Assembly (NCBI GenBank): GCA_029259655.1
Contig: JAJDET010000090.1
Coordinates: 1-37,204, forward strand
Direction of reading: 5' to 3'
DNA length: 37,204 nucleotides
Source of the DNA: Planctomycetota bacterium
Lineage (GTDB): Bacteria > Planctomycetota > UBA1135 > GCA-002686595
Position numbers and translations under genes: made by a program. Under the pieces are notes generated by a model. It had not been told where the DNA came from. It made no database searches and was given only the letters and a program-made list of their open reading frames with translations. Positions 18,329 through 26,726 of the stretch are shown here, one piece after another; position 1 is the stretch's first letter, and every line of letters starts with the position of its first letter.

Positions 18329-21208
18329 CTACCAGTCGATCGGCTGGCTCGCCCCCGCGCCAGGTCCGTACACGATCGCGTTGGCGAAGAGCCTGCCGGT
18401 GGCCCGGAAGTAGCCGCGGAAACCGGGCTGCGCGGCGAAGAGCACGACCTGTCCTTTGCCGAGTCCCTCGCGGGTCAGGTAGGCGGAGTCCGCCATCCGC
18501 TCACGCGCTTCCGGCCACAGGAGGCCCGCGAGTCGCAGGCCGTCCCTGGGCCCGAACCGCACGGCCGTCGTGACGGGCGGCTTGGCGAGGAGCACGTTCC
18601 CTCCCGTGGCGTAGACCGGCATCTCCTGGGTCTCGACGCCGGAGGTGAGCCACGAGAACGGGTTGACCTCACCGCGCAGGAAGACGCCGCGCGGCGAGAA
18701 GCGACGCATCCACGCGTCGATCTCGGACGGCGCCTTGCCGTTCTTTTTCGCGTCGTCTCCGTCGTCCACCGACGGCGCGAGGCCGTTCCAGACATGGTGC
18801 TCGTCGATCTCGATCTTGCGCGACGCGCGCTCACGCTCGACGGCCTTCGCGTAGTCGGCGAGGTCCTCGAGGGAGTCCCGTCGGAGGCGCACCGACGACA
18901 GGCCCAGGTCCTCGTCGGCGAGCATCGCGGCGGCGTTCCCGCAAGCGATCAGCGTCCCGCCCGAGCGCACCCACGTCTTCAGGCTCTCCGCGTTGTCCGA
19001 GAGGATGGCGCGGAGCGATCCGCCTGCGGGCGGCAGGACCAGGACGTTGTAGCGGCGTAGGTCGTATCTCGAGAAGGACGTGGCATCGAGGAGCGAGTAG
19101 GGGACGCGCAACTCGTAGTCGAGCAGGTACCACAGGTGTCCGAAGCTGTCGCGCGAGACGGGCGAGTTCGCGAGGACCGCGATGCGCGGCCGCGAGAGCA
19201 GCTGGAAGTGGCCACCGCCGAGGTCGGGGCCCTCGTCTGGTGACCGGCCGTGCGCCGTTGCGAAGACCTCCACTCGCGCGCGCTCCGCTGCCTTCCGGAT
19301 ACGCTCCTCGAGTCGGTTCTCGTCGTTCTCGTGGCGCCGGATGAGGAGGCTGCCGCGCGAGAACGATCTTCCCGCCGTGGTGAAGGCCTCGTCCGAGAGG
19401 TGCACCTCGAGCCCGAGCTCCATCGCCTGCGCCGCGAAGAGCACCGCGGAGTCGTCCGACCCGTCGACGGCCCACGCGGTGGGGCGCCGGTCCGCTTCGG
19501 GCGGAGCGGTCACCGAACCTGATCGCTCGGGCACGTCCGTGACGCGCTCGGTGTCGACCGCCAGCGCATCGACCCACAGCGCGTCCAGGTCCAGCGCGTG
19601 CGGCAGGCTCCAGGCCGTGATGTCGTAGATCTTGCTCTGGTTCTTTTGCTCGAGCTCCTCGCGCTCCACCAGGAGGTCTTCGGCGCCCATCTGGACGTCG
19701 AAGCCGAGGTAGTTGAGGACGAGCGGAGCGAGTGGCTGTCGGGCCGAAACGACGAGGCTGCCGGCGGGAATGTCCACGACGGAGTCCTCGGTCGGCTCGT
19801 CGCCGAAGGGGTCGACCGCGCCGGAGCCCTGCCGGTCGTCCGCCGTCCGGAACACCTCGATTCCCTGCCCGAGCAGGATCCGGAGCAGCTCGTCCTCGCG
19901 GTCGCGGTTCCTCCCGGTCCTGACGACGAACCAGCGGTCGTCGACCTCGAGGTTCGCGCGCTTGCCCGCGACGAAGTCGGCCAGGATCTCCTCGCGGTTC
20001 GCGCGCAAGGTTCGCAGGTTGGCGACCGAGCTCACGGCCTGCTTGTGGACCGACGTGCGGTAGGAGACCACCTCGCCCGAGGCGCGCTTCACCGGCTGCC
20101 CGTCCGTGCTCGCCTGTTCGTAGAGGATCCCGATCGCGCCCGACATCGATCCCCAGGCGTCCGAGTAGAACGGCCCCCACGCGTCCGCCCACTCGCGCGT
20201 GTAGAACCCCCAGCCGTGACGGTCGAAGGCGGCGCCCTGGTCGTTCCCGAACACGCCCTGCCACTTGTCGACGGCCGCGGGGAGGTGCGGGTTGTGCGCA
20301 CGCGCCTGGGGGTAGAAGAGGAACGTGTCGAGGGACCACATCTCGTGCGCGTCGACGAAGAGCTGCGGGGGGAACTCGCGAACGGCCCGCCAGCGTCCTC
20401 TCGTCTCCGGCGCGATGCCGGCGATCCAGTCCCGGTTCATGTCGAACAGGTAATGGTTGCCGCGCCCCTCGGGCCAGCGACCGCGCTGCATGGAGGCGTA
20501 GTCCATGTTCGGGACGTAGCCGCGTGTCTGCTCGAGCTGCGAGACGAAGCGCTCCCTGCCGTCGGGATTCAGGACCGGATCGATGACCACGATGAGATCG
20601 TCGAGCAGGGCCTCCACCTCCTGGCTCGTCCCGGCCACCAGGTGGTAGGCCACGGCCATCGAGGCGTCCGCGCCGGAGATCTCGTCGCCGTGAATGCTGT
20701 AGCCGAGCCACGCGCAGGCCGGCGTCTCCCGGACCAGGCGCTCTTCTTCCGCCGGGTCGAGGTCTCGCGGATCGGCCAGGCGCCCGAGGGCGGAGCGGAT
20801 GTCGTCCAGCCGTTCGTGGTTCGACTCCGACGTGATCACGGCGCGCACGAGCTCGCGGCCCTCGAACGTGCGTGCGTAGGTGGCGAGCCGGATGCGCGGC
20901 GAGGCCTCCGCGAGGCGCCGGAAGACGTCGAGGATCTCGTGCGGGTGGGCGGGGCGGCTCCCCAGCGGCTGACCGAGCACGTCGCGCGGCTCGGGGATCG
21001 ACTCGTCGTAGGTCGTCTCGGGGAAGAAGGGGGCTGCTTCGGCTCCGGGGTCCCCGAACCGGATCGGCCGGAACCGCTCCCAGTCGGGCAGGGGCAGTTC
21101 CTCGCTCTCCTGTGCGGGCGAGGCGAGGGGCTCCGTCGCGCAACCGAAGAGGAGGGCGACGACGAGACACGAGGACCAGGGCGGTCCGATCGACGGAGTT
21201 GTCTTCAT
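18329..21208 (-). CDS. M14 zinc carboxypeptidase-like lipoprotein
   Basis: 959 residues. A lipoprotein signal ends in LLFGC (Cys23). Residues about 80-400 form an M14 metallocarboxypeptidase domain: YSIHGDEISG (zinc ligands H173 and E176), the LNPDGRERF substrate block (from N214), VDAHEMW (third zinc ligand H288), and GILYEQAS carrying the probable catalytic glutamate E364. The residues needed for activity are present. After this lie several hundred residues, including a stretch (about 680-800) that reads like a class-I glutamine-amidotransferase-type Rossmann domain (RIAVLANSPVSRDSFG..., NVLVLPPAGG, WVRSGGTLIACGN). This arrangement is known in large M14 lipoproteins of unclear substrate. 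It lies 64 bp downstream of the anti-sigma gene on the same strand and may be a target or member of that operon. Confidence 0.87.
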   Translation of the reverse strand: MKTTPSIGPPWSSCLVVALLFGCATEPLASPAQESEELPLPDWERFRPIRFGDPGAEAAPFFPETTYDESIPEPRDVLGQPLGSRPAHPHEILDVFRRLAEASPRIRLATYARTFEGRELVRAVITSESNHERLDDIRSALGRLADPRDLDPAEEERLVRETPACAWLGYSIHGDEISGADASMAVAYHLVAGTSQEVEALLDDLIVVIDPVLNPDGRERFVSQLEQTRGYVPNMDYASMQRGRWPEGRGNHYLFDMNRDWIAGIAPETRGRWRAVREFPPQLFVDAHEMWSLDTFLFYPQARAHNPHLPAAVDKWQGVFGNDQGAAFDRHGWGFYTREWADAWGPFYSDAWGSMSGAIGILYEQASTDGQPVKRASGEVVSYRTSVHKQAVSSVANLRTLRANREEILADFVAGKRANLEVDDRWFVVRTGRNRDREDELLRILLGQGIEVFRTADDRQGSGAVDPFGDEPTEDSVVDIPAGSLVVSARQPLAPLVLNYLGFDVQMGAEDLLVEREELEQKNQSKIYDITAWSLPHALDLDALWVDALAVDTERVTDVPERSGSVTAPPEADRRPTAWAVDGSDDSAVLFAAQAMELGLEVHLSDEAFTTAGRSFSRGSLLIRRHENDENRLEERIRKAAERARVEVFATAHGRSPDEGPDLGGGHFQLLSRPRIAVLANSPVSRDSFGHLWYLLDYELRVPYSLLDATSFSRYDLRRYNVLVLPPAGGSLRAILSDNAESLKTWVRSGGTLIACGNAAAMLADEDLGLSSVRLRRDSLEDLADYAKAVERERASRKIEIDEHHVWNGLAPSVDDGDDAKKNGKAPSEIDAWMRRFSPRGVFLRGEVNPFSWLTSGVETQEMPVYATGGNVLLAKPPVTTAVRFGPRDGLRLAGLLWPEARERMADSAYLTREGLGKGQVVLFAAQPGFRGYFRATGRLFANAIVYGPGAGASQPIDW

Positions 21209-21235
21209 GGCGGAGCGTCGGGGTGCGGGCGGCGC

Positions 21236-21241
21236 AGTCTA
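21236..21241 (-). promoter_or_regulatory. candidate -10 (TAGACT) for M14 gene
   Basis: Minus-strand TAGACT lies 27 bases before the ATG at 21208, which would give a leader of about 20 bases. No convincing -35 is seen. It is the only promoter-like site in the 64-bp space after the anti-sigma gene. Confidence 0.22.
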
Positions 21242-21272
21242 GCCGAGGATCGCTCCGGCGTCCGTCGTATCG

Positions 21273-21731
21273 TCAGCGGTCGCTCGCGGCCTCGAGATAG
21301 CTCCCCGCCTGGGCCAGTGGCCCGCGCGTGTTCGCGTGTGGTGGCGGCGAGGAGGACTCCGACCACGCCGGACCGTCGACGCGGGAAAGCTCCGCGATCA
21401 CCGGCAGCTCGGCAACCGGTCCGCGTACCGAAGCGGAGAGCAGGACGCCCGCCGCGAAGCTCGCCGCGGCAATCATCCAGCGCGGCACTCGAGGCCCGGG
21501 CGAGTGCCGGACGGCGTCGCGCAGGCTCTCACGCCAACCGCCCGGAAGGTCGGGTTCCTGAGCGCTCGTGTCCAAGAGCTCGCCGAGGCCGAGCTCGAGC
21601 GTCCGCTCGAACTCGGTGCAGGCCTCGCACGTCTGGTTGTGAGCTGTAACTCGACCCTTCTCGTCGGGCTCGAGCTCGTCGTACAGCGCGAGTGCCATGA
21701 GCTCGCGGTTTCGTTCGCAATTCAAGTTCAT
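21273..21731 (-). CDS. zinc-finger anti-sigma factor
   Basis: 152 residues. The N-terminal cytoplasmic part holds H31-x3-C35-x2-C38 (AHNQTCEAC), the anti-sigma zinc-finger (ZAS-like) signature, preceded by LALYDELEPDEKGRV, typical of these proteins. One membrane span follows at about residues 86-102, and a short Pro/Ser-rich tail lies outside. It should hold the sigma factor encoded just upstream at the membrane and release it on an envelope signal. Its ATG overlaps the sigma stop codon (ATGA, 21728-21731), the normal way such pairs are kept in balance. A longer in-frame reading upstream is antisense noise over the sigma gene. Confidence 0.88.
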   Translation of the reverse strand: MNLNCERNRELMALALYDELEPDEKGRVTAHNQTCEACTEFERTLELGLGELLDTSAQEPDLPGGWRESLRDAVRHSPGPRVPRWMIAAASFAAGVLLSASVRGPVAELPVIAELSRVDGPAWSESSSPPPHANTRGPLAQAGSYLEAASDR

Positions 21732-22240
21732 TCCTCCGGTCGAAAGTGGGTCATGCGCGCCTGGAGACCGAGGCAGGCGCGGGCGAACTGGGTCCGCACG
21801 GTCGATTTCGAGAGCGAGAGGATCTCCGCCACATCCGCGAGCGAGAGCCCGCCCTCGTGTCGCAGGAGGAAGATCGTGCGCTGGCCGAAAGAGAGGTCGC
21901 AGAGGGCTCGCTCGAAGCGCTCGTGCAACTCGTGACCTTGCGCTCTTGTTGCCGGTCCCCGCGTCTCCGCGAGTGCCGGCGTTTCCTCGACGTCCTCCTG
22001 CTCGGGGCGCACGCGACGCCGGCGCGAGACGTCGAGGCACGTGTTCACGGCGACCCTGCGCAGGAAAGCGCCGGTGCGCGCGAGCTTGCCGCCGTCCGCG
22101 AGGAAGCGCCACAGCGCAAGGAACGTCTCCTGTGCGGCGTCGGCGCCCAGGTGTTCGTCGCGGAGGATCGAGCGGCACAGGCGGAAGACCTCTCCGCCGT
22201 GCTCGTCGACGAGCCGCTCGAAGGTGGCCTCGCGGCTCAT
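21728..22240 (-). CDS. ECF RNA polymerase sigma factor
   Basis: 170 residues, the usual length for an extracytoplasmic-function sigma-70 factor. Region 2 is at about residues 8-80, with GADAAQETFLALWRFL as helix 2.2 and a VAVNTCLDVSRRRR segment. Region 4 is at about 110-165, with the helix-turn-helix LSLADVAEILSLSKSTVRTQFARA. There is no region 1 or 3. It directs RNA polymerase to promoters of its own regulon. It is flanked by ATGA overlaps on both sides: with the lipoprotein gene before it (22237-22240) and the anti-sigma gene after it (21728-21731), so all three are translated as one unit. Confidence 0.93.
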   Translation of the reverse strand: MSREATFERLVDEHGGEVFRLCRSILRDEHLGADAAQETFLALWRFLADGGKLARTGAFLRRVAVNTCLDVSRRRRVRPEQEDVEETPALAETRGPATRAQGHELHERFERALCDLSFGQRTIFLLRHEGGLSLADVAEILSLSKSTVRTQFARACLGLQARMTHFRPEE

Positions 22241-23379
22241 TCCAGGACGGAGACGGCCCTCAACCGGAGCTCGCGATCCCGGAGCTCAGCCCCCTCGAAC
22301 TCGAAGCGCGCCGTACCGTCCGACACGGACGCGTAGTTGCCGGCCACGACCGTGCCAGGCATGTTGACGATCAGCCGGAACTTCTCGTCGCCGATGTCGG
22401 TGGTGTGGTCGAGCGACGAGATGTGCCACTCGAGACAGGCCGCGACGGCATTCACGACCTCGTCCGTTAGCCCCTCCTCGGCGAGACCCGAGCGCAGCGC
22501 GCGTCGGCCGGCGTCGCGGATCCCGGCCTCGAGCTCGTTGAACGGGTCGGGGCCCCGCGGCTCCTCGGCCCCGCTCTTCCGCGCTCGACTGCGCTCCGCT
22601 GCGATCCAGACCGCCGACTGCAGGCTCTCGAGCGTCACGACTTCGCCCACCTCCCGGATGAAGCGGGCTCGAACGCGCTCCCACCCTGCGACCGAGAGCG
22701 AGGCATCGCCCTTCGTGTAGACGGACTTCAGGCTCTGCTCGACGAAGCGCTCGGCGCTCTCGCGCGTTATCTCCTGCACGGCGTCGATGACGACTTGCCA
22801 CTCCTCGCCCGAGAGCGTGGGCGTGCCATCCGCCTCGGAACCCAGACGCTTCGTCAGTTCCTCGGGCAGGCGGTCCTCCAGCTCCTGCCCCGCGCCGAGC
22901 TCCACGTACGGGCGGCGCGAGTAGATTCGCTCGAAGACGTAGACGCGCCGATCCCCCTTCATCGTGACGTCGAGCGCCGTGCACCGCTCGAGCGTCGCAT
23001 GTCGATAGGGTTCACCGTCCGGAGCGTAGAAGCGGGGCAGCTCGCTCACCGAGTCGAAGCTCGCCTCGACCTCCAAGGTGGCCTTGTCCGAGGGCTCGTC
23101 GTGCTCGTCCTTCCATGCGCCGGCGCGAACCTGCTCCAGCGCCCGCCCGCCGCCCGCGTGCGGCGAGATGGTCGCGAGCCAGCGGTTCGTCTCCCGGGTG
23201 ACGGGTCGGAACGGCGACGACAGGGGCAGGGCGTGGCCGCCGGCCAGGTCCACCGCATCACCAGTCGAGAGGATTCGCACGAAGAGCGACCCGTCCTCGG
23301 CGATGGTGATCTCCTCTTCGTTCTCGAGGCAGGCGGTCAGGGGGGCGACGAGCAGGATGCAGATGAGGGCATTTCGCAT
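22237..23379 (-). CDS. lipoprotein of unknown function, first gene of ECF operon
   Basis: 380 residues. MRNALICILLVAPLTAC is a clear lipoprotein signal (Cys17), and GGAG seven bases before the ATG supports this start over a longer frame. After the lipobox the sequence begins ENEEEITIAEDGSLFVRI and ends in a beta-rich block (VNMPGTVVAGNYASVSDGTARFEFEG...). That start-and-end pattern is reminiscent of LppM-like lipoproteins, where a beta domain follows an EITI..DGS strand. The middle is helical and charged. I do not recognise a catalytic motif. Being the first gene of a coupled lipoprotein-sigma-antisigma unit, it could be an envelope sensor or the main product of the regulon; this is inference. 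Confidence 0.72.
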   Translation of the reverse strand: MRNALICILLVAPLTACLENEEEITIAEDGSLFVRILSTGDAVDLAGGHALPLSSPFRPVTRETNRWLATISPHAGGGRALEQVRAGAWKDEHDEPSDKATLEVEASFDSVSELPRFYAPDGEPYRHATLERCTALDVTMKGDRRVYVFERIYSRRPYVELGAGQELEDRLPEELTKRLGSEADGTPTLSGEEWQVVIDAVQEITRESAERFVEQSLKSVYTKGDASLSVAGWERVRARFIREVGEVVTLESLQSAVWIAAERSRARKSGAEEPRGPDPFNELEAGIRDAGRRALRSGLAEEGLTDEVVNAVAACLEWHISSLDHTTDIGDEKFRLIVNMPGTVVAGNYASVSDGTARFEFEGAELRDRELRLRAVSVLE

Positions 23380-23496
23380 GGCAGTGCTCCGGGGGAGGTT
23401 TTGCTTCGCGGTCTCCTGGACGACGGACGGGAGGAGGATCCGGACGACGCGTATTCGTGGATACTTCGGAGGAGCTGCAACGCAGCCACGGGCGGA

Positions 23497-23523
23497 GAGA
23501 CGCCGAAGATATGATGCGAATCC
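23497..23523 (-). promoter_or_regulatory. candidate ECF-type promoter for the lipoprotein-sigma operon
   Basis: On the minus strand GGATTC (23523-23518), a 15-base spacer, then CGTCTC (23502-23497) resembles the GGAAC...CGTC layout used by many ECF factors. It would start transcription about 110 bases before the lipoprotein ATG and allow autoregulation. The match is partial. Confidence 0.25.
23510..23515 (+). promoter_or_regulatory. candidate -10 (TATGAT) for hydrolase gene
   Basis: TATGAT lies 8 bases before the TTG at 23524 with no ribosome site. It overlaps the spacer of the divergent ECF-like promoter, so the two would compete. Confidence 0.4.
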
Positions 23524-24381
23524 TTGACTCACCCCACTAGACGAGTGCTGAACGCCGCCCTCTTCCTCGGTGGGGGATACCTACTCCTCTGCCTCGTGAT
23601 CTTCGCGCTACAGCGCAGGCTCGTTTACTTCCCCGGTCCACCGCCCACGGTGACACCCTCCGCCGTGGGGCTCGAGTTCGACGATCTCTCGATCGTGACG
23701 GGCGACGCGGAGACGCTCCACGCCTGGAGGGTGCGCGCGGGAGGCGTCGCAGAGGGAGTCGTGATTCACTGCCACGGCAACGCCGGGAGCATCGAGCACA
23801 GGATCGAGACCGCGCGCGCGTTCGCCGACATGGGACTCGACTGCATCCTGTTCGATTATCGCGGCTACGGCAGGAGCACCGGAGCTCCGTTCGAGGAGGG
23901 CACCTACACCGACGCCGAGGCCGTCCACGACTGGGCGATCGGCGAGGGTGGGTACGCGGCGGAGAAGATCCTGATCTTCGGCGAGTCCCTCGGAGGAGGC
24001 GTCGCCGTCGAGCTGGCACGACGCCGCGAGGTCGCGGGCCTCGTCCTCGAGAGCAGCTTCACGTCGATCGTCGATCTGGGCTCGAAGCACTACGGCTGGC
24101 TGCCCGTGAACCTCCTGGCCCGGGATCGCTACGCCTCGATCGAAAAGGTCGGGGGACTCTCGAACCCGATCCTCGTGTTGCACGGACGTGGCGACGAGAT
24201 CATCCCCTTCGAGCACGGGGAGGGCCTCGCGAAGGCGGCCGGGGTCGACCTGGTCGAGCTCCCGGGTGGTCACAACAGCGGCGGGTTCCTCCAGCGGGCG
24301 GACCTGCGCCGCACCGTCGGCGAGTTCTTCGAGCGCGCGCTCTCCGCGTCGGTGCTTCGATCCGGTGCGGCGAGGCAGTAG
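23524..24381 (+). CDS. membrane-anchored alpha/beta hydrolase
   Basis: 285 residues if started at TTG 23524; a GTG at 23545 is the alternative. The N-terminus is a single membrane span (about residues 11-29) followed by QRRLVYFPGP, so the enzyme is anchored in the inner membrane. The catalytic domain has the oxyanion HCHGNAGS block (82-89), nucleophile S155 in GESLGGG, acid D224 in GRGDEIIPF, and base H250 in GGHNSGG. This is the layout of the BEM46/ABHD13-like serine hydrolases; substrate unknown, presumably an ester, lipid or peptide. TATGAT 8 bases before the TTG favours that start. The membrane-protein gene follows 9 bp later. Confidence 0.87.
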   Translation: MTHPTRRVLNAALFLGGGYLLLCLVIFALQRRLVYFPGPPPTVTPSAVGLEFDDLSIVTGDAETLHAWRVRAGGVAEGVVIHCHGNAGSIEHRIETARAFADMGLDCILFDYRGYGRSTGAPFEEGTYTDAEAVHDWAIGEGGYAAEKILIFGESLGGGVAVELARRREVAGLVLESSFTSIVDLGSKHYGWLPVNLLARDRYASIEKVGGLSNPILVLHGRGDEIIPFEHGEGLAKAAGVDLVELPGGHNSGGFLQRADLRRTVGEFFERALSASVLRSGAARQ

Positions 24382-24384
24382 CCT
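24379..24384 (+). promoter_or_regulatory. candidate -10 (TAGCCT) overlapping a stop codon
   Basis: TAGCCT begins with the TAG stop of the hydrolase gene and ends 6 bases before the GTG at 24391. It could give the membrane-protein gene its own leaderless transcript. Confidence 0.3.
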
Positions 24385-24390
24385 CGGCGC

Positions 24391-26361
24391 GTGACCTCGA
24401 GCGAACCGGAGACCGGGGCGACGCGCGAGCTTGCGCGATGGATCGCGCTCGGCGCGCTCGCGTGGGCCGCGTTCGCGGTGCTCTACCTCGCGCTGACCCC
24501 GCTCGTCGTCGACGAGACGGCGCTCTCGGCCCAGATCCTCACGGGCGCCGTGTCCTACCCTGCCGGGCATCCCCACGAGGTCTTTCACCTTCAGGCCTTC
24601 AGCCTCCCGAACCACCTCTCGGCGGCAATCCTGTGGTTCACGGACTCCGTCGACCTGGTCTCCCGCGCGCGGAACTTCCTGGTCGTGTTCCTCTCGGGCT
24701 TCGGTCCGTTCCTGGTTGCAGTGGTCCTCTCGCGTCGGCCGCTCGTGGGCTTCGCGGCATCGGCGCTCGTCCTCTCGGATGCGCTCTACCGCTTCCAGGG
24801 CGTGTACCCGACGTTCGTCTTCCCGACCTTCTACAGCCATGGCCACGTCGGCGCGTGGGTGGCGGTGATCACCGTCGGGCTCCTGGCCGGGGGGCTCCAC
24901 AGGACCGGCGGATTTCTGCTCGGCCTCGCCCCCGCAATCCACCCGCTGCTGGGCGTGCTCGTGTGGCTCTGGGCGACCGCGGGGGGAACGGCGCGCCGGG
25001 TCCTCGCGCGGTCCGCGTTGCCGTTCGCGCTCGGCGTCCTCGTCAGCGGTGCGTCGTGGTGGCTCTCGAGATCGCTCGTCCCGGATGCGGAGCCCGTCGA
25101 GCTCTACACGCCCGGCGATGCGGCGACCGGCGAGCTCGTCCGCAGTCAGTTCATCGAGTTCACGGACCCGCACCGCAGGCTCCCCGAGGTCCACGCCGGT
25201 GTCTTCAAGTTCGGGTACGCCTCCAATCTGATGGCCTTCGTTGCGACGGCCGCGGTACTCCTCGCGGCGGCGCGGCAGACGACGTCGCGCGGAGCTGCGC
25301 GAGCGCTGGTCGGGTTCGTCGCGCTGGCGTGGGCCGTCGTGTGGGGTGCACGAGCGTTCGAGCTCGTGGTGGGCGAGCTCCCCGACGCGGCCGTCACCGC
25401 GATGCCGTACAGGCTCTCGAACGTGTCCGCGATCCTGCTCGTTCCGCTCTCGTGTGCCGCTCTGGTGATGACGGCCGAGAGGATCTCGGAACGCGCGCTC
25501 GCGCTCGCCGTGCTCGGGCTCTCGCTCATCGTGCTCGCGGGAGGCGCGGCGGCCGTCCTGAGCTGGTCCGACCCGGACGCGGCGCGGTTTCGGCTGGCTT
25601 CCGGACTCCTGCTGATCGGCGCCGTGCTCGGTGCGGGAGTCGTCGGCGGCTCGGCCCGCAGCTCGGTCGTTCCCGTCGCATGTGCCCTCGGCCTCTTGGG
25701 CTTGTTCCTCCACATGCGGTTCGAGAGCGGGTTCGAGGGCGTCATCGTCCTCACTGGCGGACTCCTCGTGACCGCGATCGCGCTGGGGCTCGCGCGCTCG
25801 GGGCCGGTGCTGCGCGAGCTGGGGGGCGGTCGCCTGCCCCTCGGAGCGCTGCTCGCGTTCGCGTGCCTCTCGACGACGGGCGTGTCGGTTGGATCCGACA
25901 ACGCCGAGCCGTCGAGCCTCGTGACGTGGTTCGACGAGGAGCTCGACCTGTGGCTCGATCTGAACGCGGAGCCCGACGAGCTCGTGCTCCCGCCCCTCAT
26001 TCCGCGCACACAGATTCAGGCGAAGACCGGGCACCCGGTGTTGCTCGAGCTCGGGACGCTGTGGCTCATGCCCTATCTGCCGGGACTGTCGACGGTGATC
26101 GGGCGCATGACGCGCGACCTGTACGGCGTCGACTACGGGGATCGCGCGGCCCTCGAACTACTGGCCGGTGAGGACGACTATCTCGGTCAGCACGACACCG
26201 CCTGGAAGGACGTGTGGCGCGGACGCCGGCGCGCGGAATGGCGCGCTCTCGGCGAGGAATACGGCTTCCGGTTGGTTGTCGCGCCGACGACGTGGAACAT
26301 CGATCTCGTTCCCGAGATCGTCAACGACGAGTGGACGCTCTACCGCATTCCTGGCGTCTGA
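24391..26361 (+). CDS. large polytopic membrane protein, function unknown
   Basis: 656 residues starting at GTG. About a dozen hydrophobic spans fill residues 17-500, and a soluble C-terminal part of about 150 residues follows. The first extracytoplasmic loop carries VVDET and a GHPHEVFH motif, and aromatic/His-rich loop motifs such as FPTFYSHGHVGAW and AIHPLLG follow. An acidic residue in that loop is a feature of GT-C glycosyltransferases, but I see no firm signature. The C-terminal segment ELDLWLDLNAEPDELVLPPLIPRTQIQAKTGHPVL recalls the DUF6798-type tail found on some bacterial multi-spanning proteins; that is a tentative comparison. It sits 9 bp after the hydrolase gene, so co-transcription is likely. 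No near neighbour fixes its job. Confidence 0.75.
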   Translation: MTSSEPETGATRELARWIALGALAWAAFAVLYLALTPLVVDETALSAQILTGAVSYPAGHPHEVFHLQAFSLPNHLSAAILWFTDSVDLVSRARNFLVVFLSGFGPFLVAVVLSRRPLVGFAASALVLSDALYRFQGVYPTFVFPTFYSHGHVGAWVAVITVGLLAGGLHRTGGFLLGLAPAIHPLLGVLVWLWATAGGTARRVLARSALPFALGVLVSGASWWLSRSLVPDAEPVELYTPGDAATGELVRSQFIEFTDPHRRLPEVHAGVFKFGYASNLMAFVATAAVLLAAARQTTSRGAARALVGFVALAWAVVWGARAFELVVGELPDAAVTAMPYRLSNVSAILLVPLSCAALVMTAERISERALALAVLGLSLIVLAGGAAAVLSWSDPDAARFRLASGLLLIGAVLGAGVVGGSARSSVVPVACALGLLGLFLHMRFESGFEGVIVLTGGLLVTAIALGLARSGPVLRELGGGRLPLGALLAFACLSTTGVSVGSDNAEPSSLVTWFDEELDLWLDLNAEPDELVLPPLIPRTQIQAKTGHPVLLELGTLWLMPYLPGLSTVIGRMTRDLYGVDYGDRAALELLAGEDDYLGQHDTAWKDVWRGRRRAEWRALGEEYGFRLVVAPTTWNIDLVPEIVNDEWTLYRIPGV

Positions 26362-26726
26362 TCGGGACGCCGTTCGAAACCCGTGACGGCGCGCTCACTT
26401 GCGGCCTTCCCAATGCAGGGAAGTGTCCAAAAGACGCGCGAACCTCGGTTGCGGGATTTGCGCAACACGGCGAGAATCGCCTTGGAAGCTCGGTGGACTT
26501 CGTAACCGTCTTCAGCGGATCTTTGCCACTCCAGTTGACGTCCTGAAGCGCGGACTCCGCGCCGCACCCCCGGGTGGGACACCGGCGAGCTCGAACGAGA
26601 CTCTCGCCCTGCGCTCGATGCAGAGGTCTCCCCAGGCGCGTACCCGCTACCGTGATCACGCGGTCTCACGCCACCTGGCGAAGGCTTCTCGAGCACGAGA
26701 GTTCACCGAGCTTCCACGCCCTTCCC
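26362..26726. other. 365-bp gene-free region with serial hairpins and lower GC
   Basis: This is the longest gap in the window, between two convergent genes. GC over 26401-26550 is about 58% by my count, against about 70% in the flanking genes. It holds CGCCGT/ACGGCG (26368-26373 with 26386-26391, a possible weak terminator), GTTGCG/CGCAAC (26448-26453 with 26461-26466), GGCGA/TCGCC (26469-26473 with 26477-26481), and GAAG/CTTC (26485-26488 with 26498-26501). Short open frames cross it on both strands but none has a ribosome site, recognisable domain or codon bias like the neighbours. I see no tRNA cloverleaf or transposon ends. It may be a non-coding RNA, a dispersed repeat or a decayed gene. 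Confidence 0.5.

Noticed and set aside
23608..26034. An 808-codon minus-strand open frame opposite the alpha/beta hydrolase and membrane-protein genes
   Set aside because: Its translation is dominated by charged dipeptide repeats (RE, DR, ER), the mirror of a GC-rich coding strand. The plus strand has clear hydrolase motifs and membrane spans.
26366..26392. A tRNA T-arm-like GTTCGAAAC
   Set aside because: The flanking bases form a simple hairpin and no acceptor, D or anticodon arms can be built around it.
26321..26696. Small minus-strand open frames in the gene-free island
   Set aside because: No ribosome site, no recognisable domain, and the frames run on into the neighbouring gene. They are kept only as part of the unexplained island.
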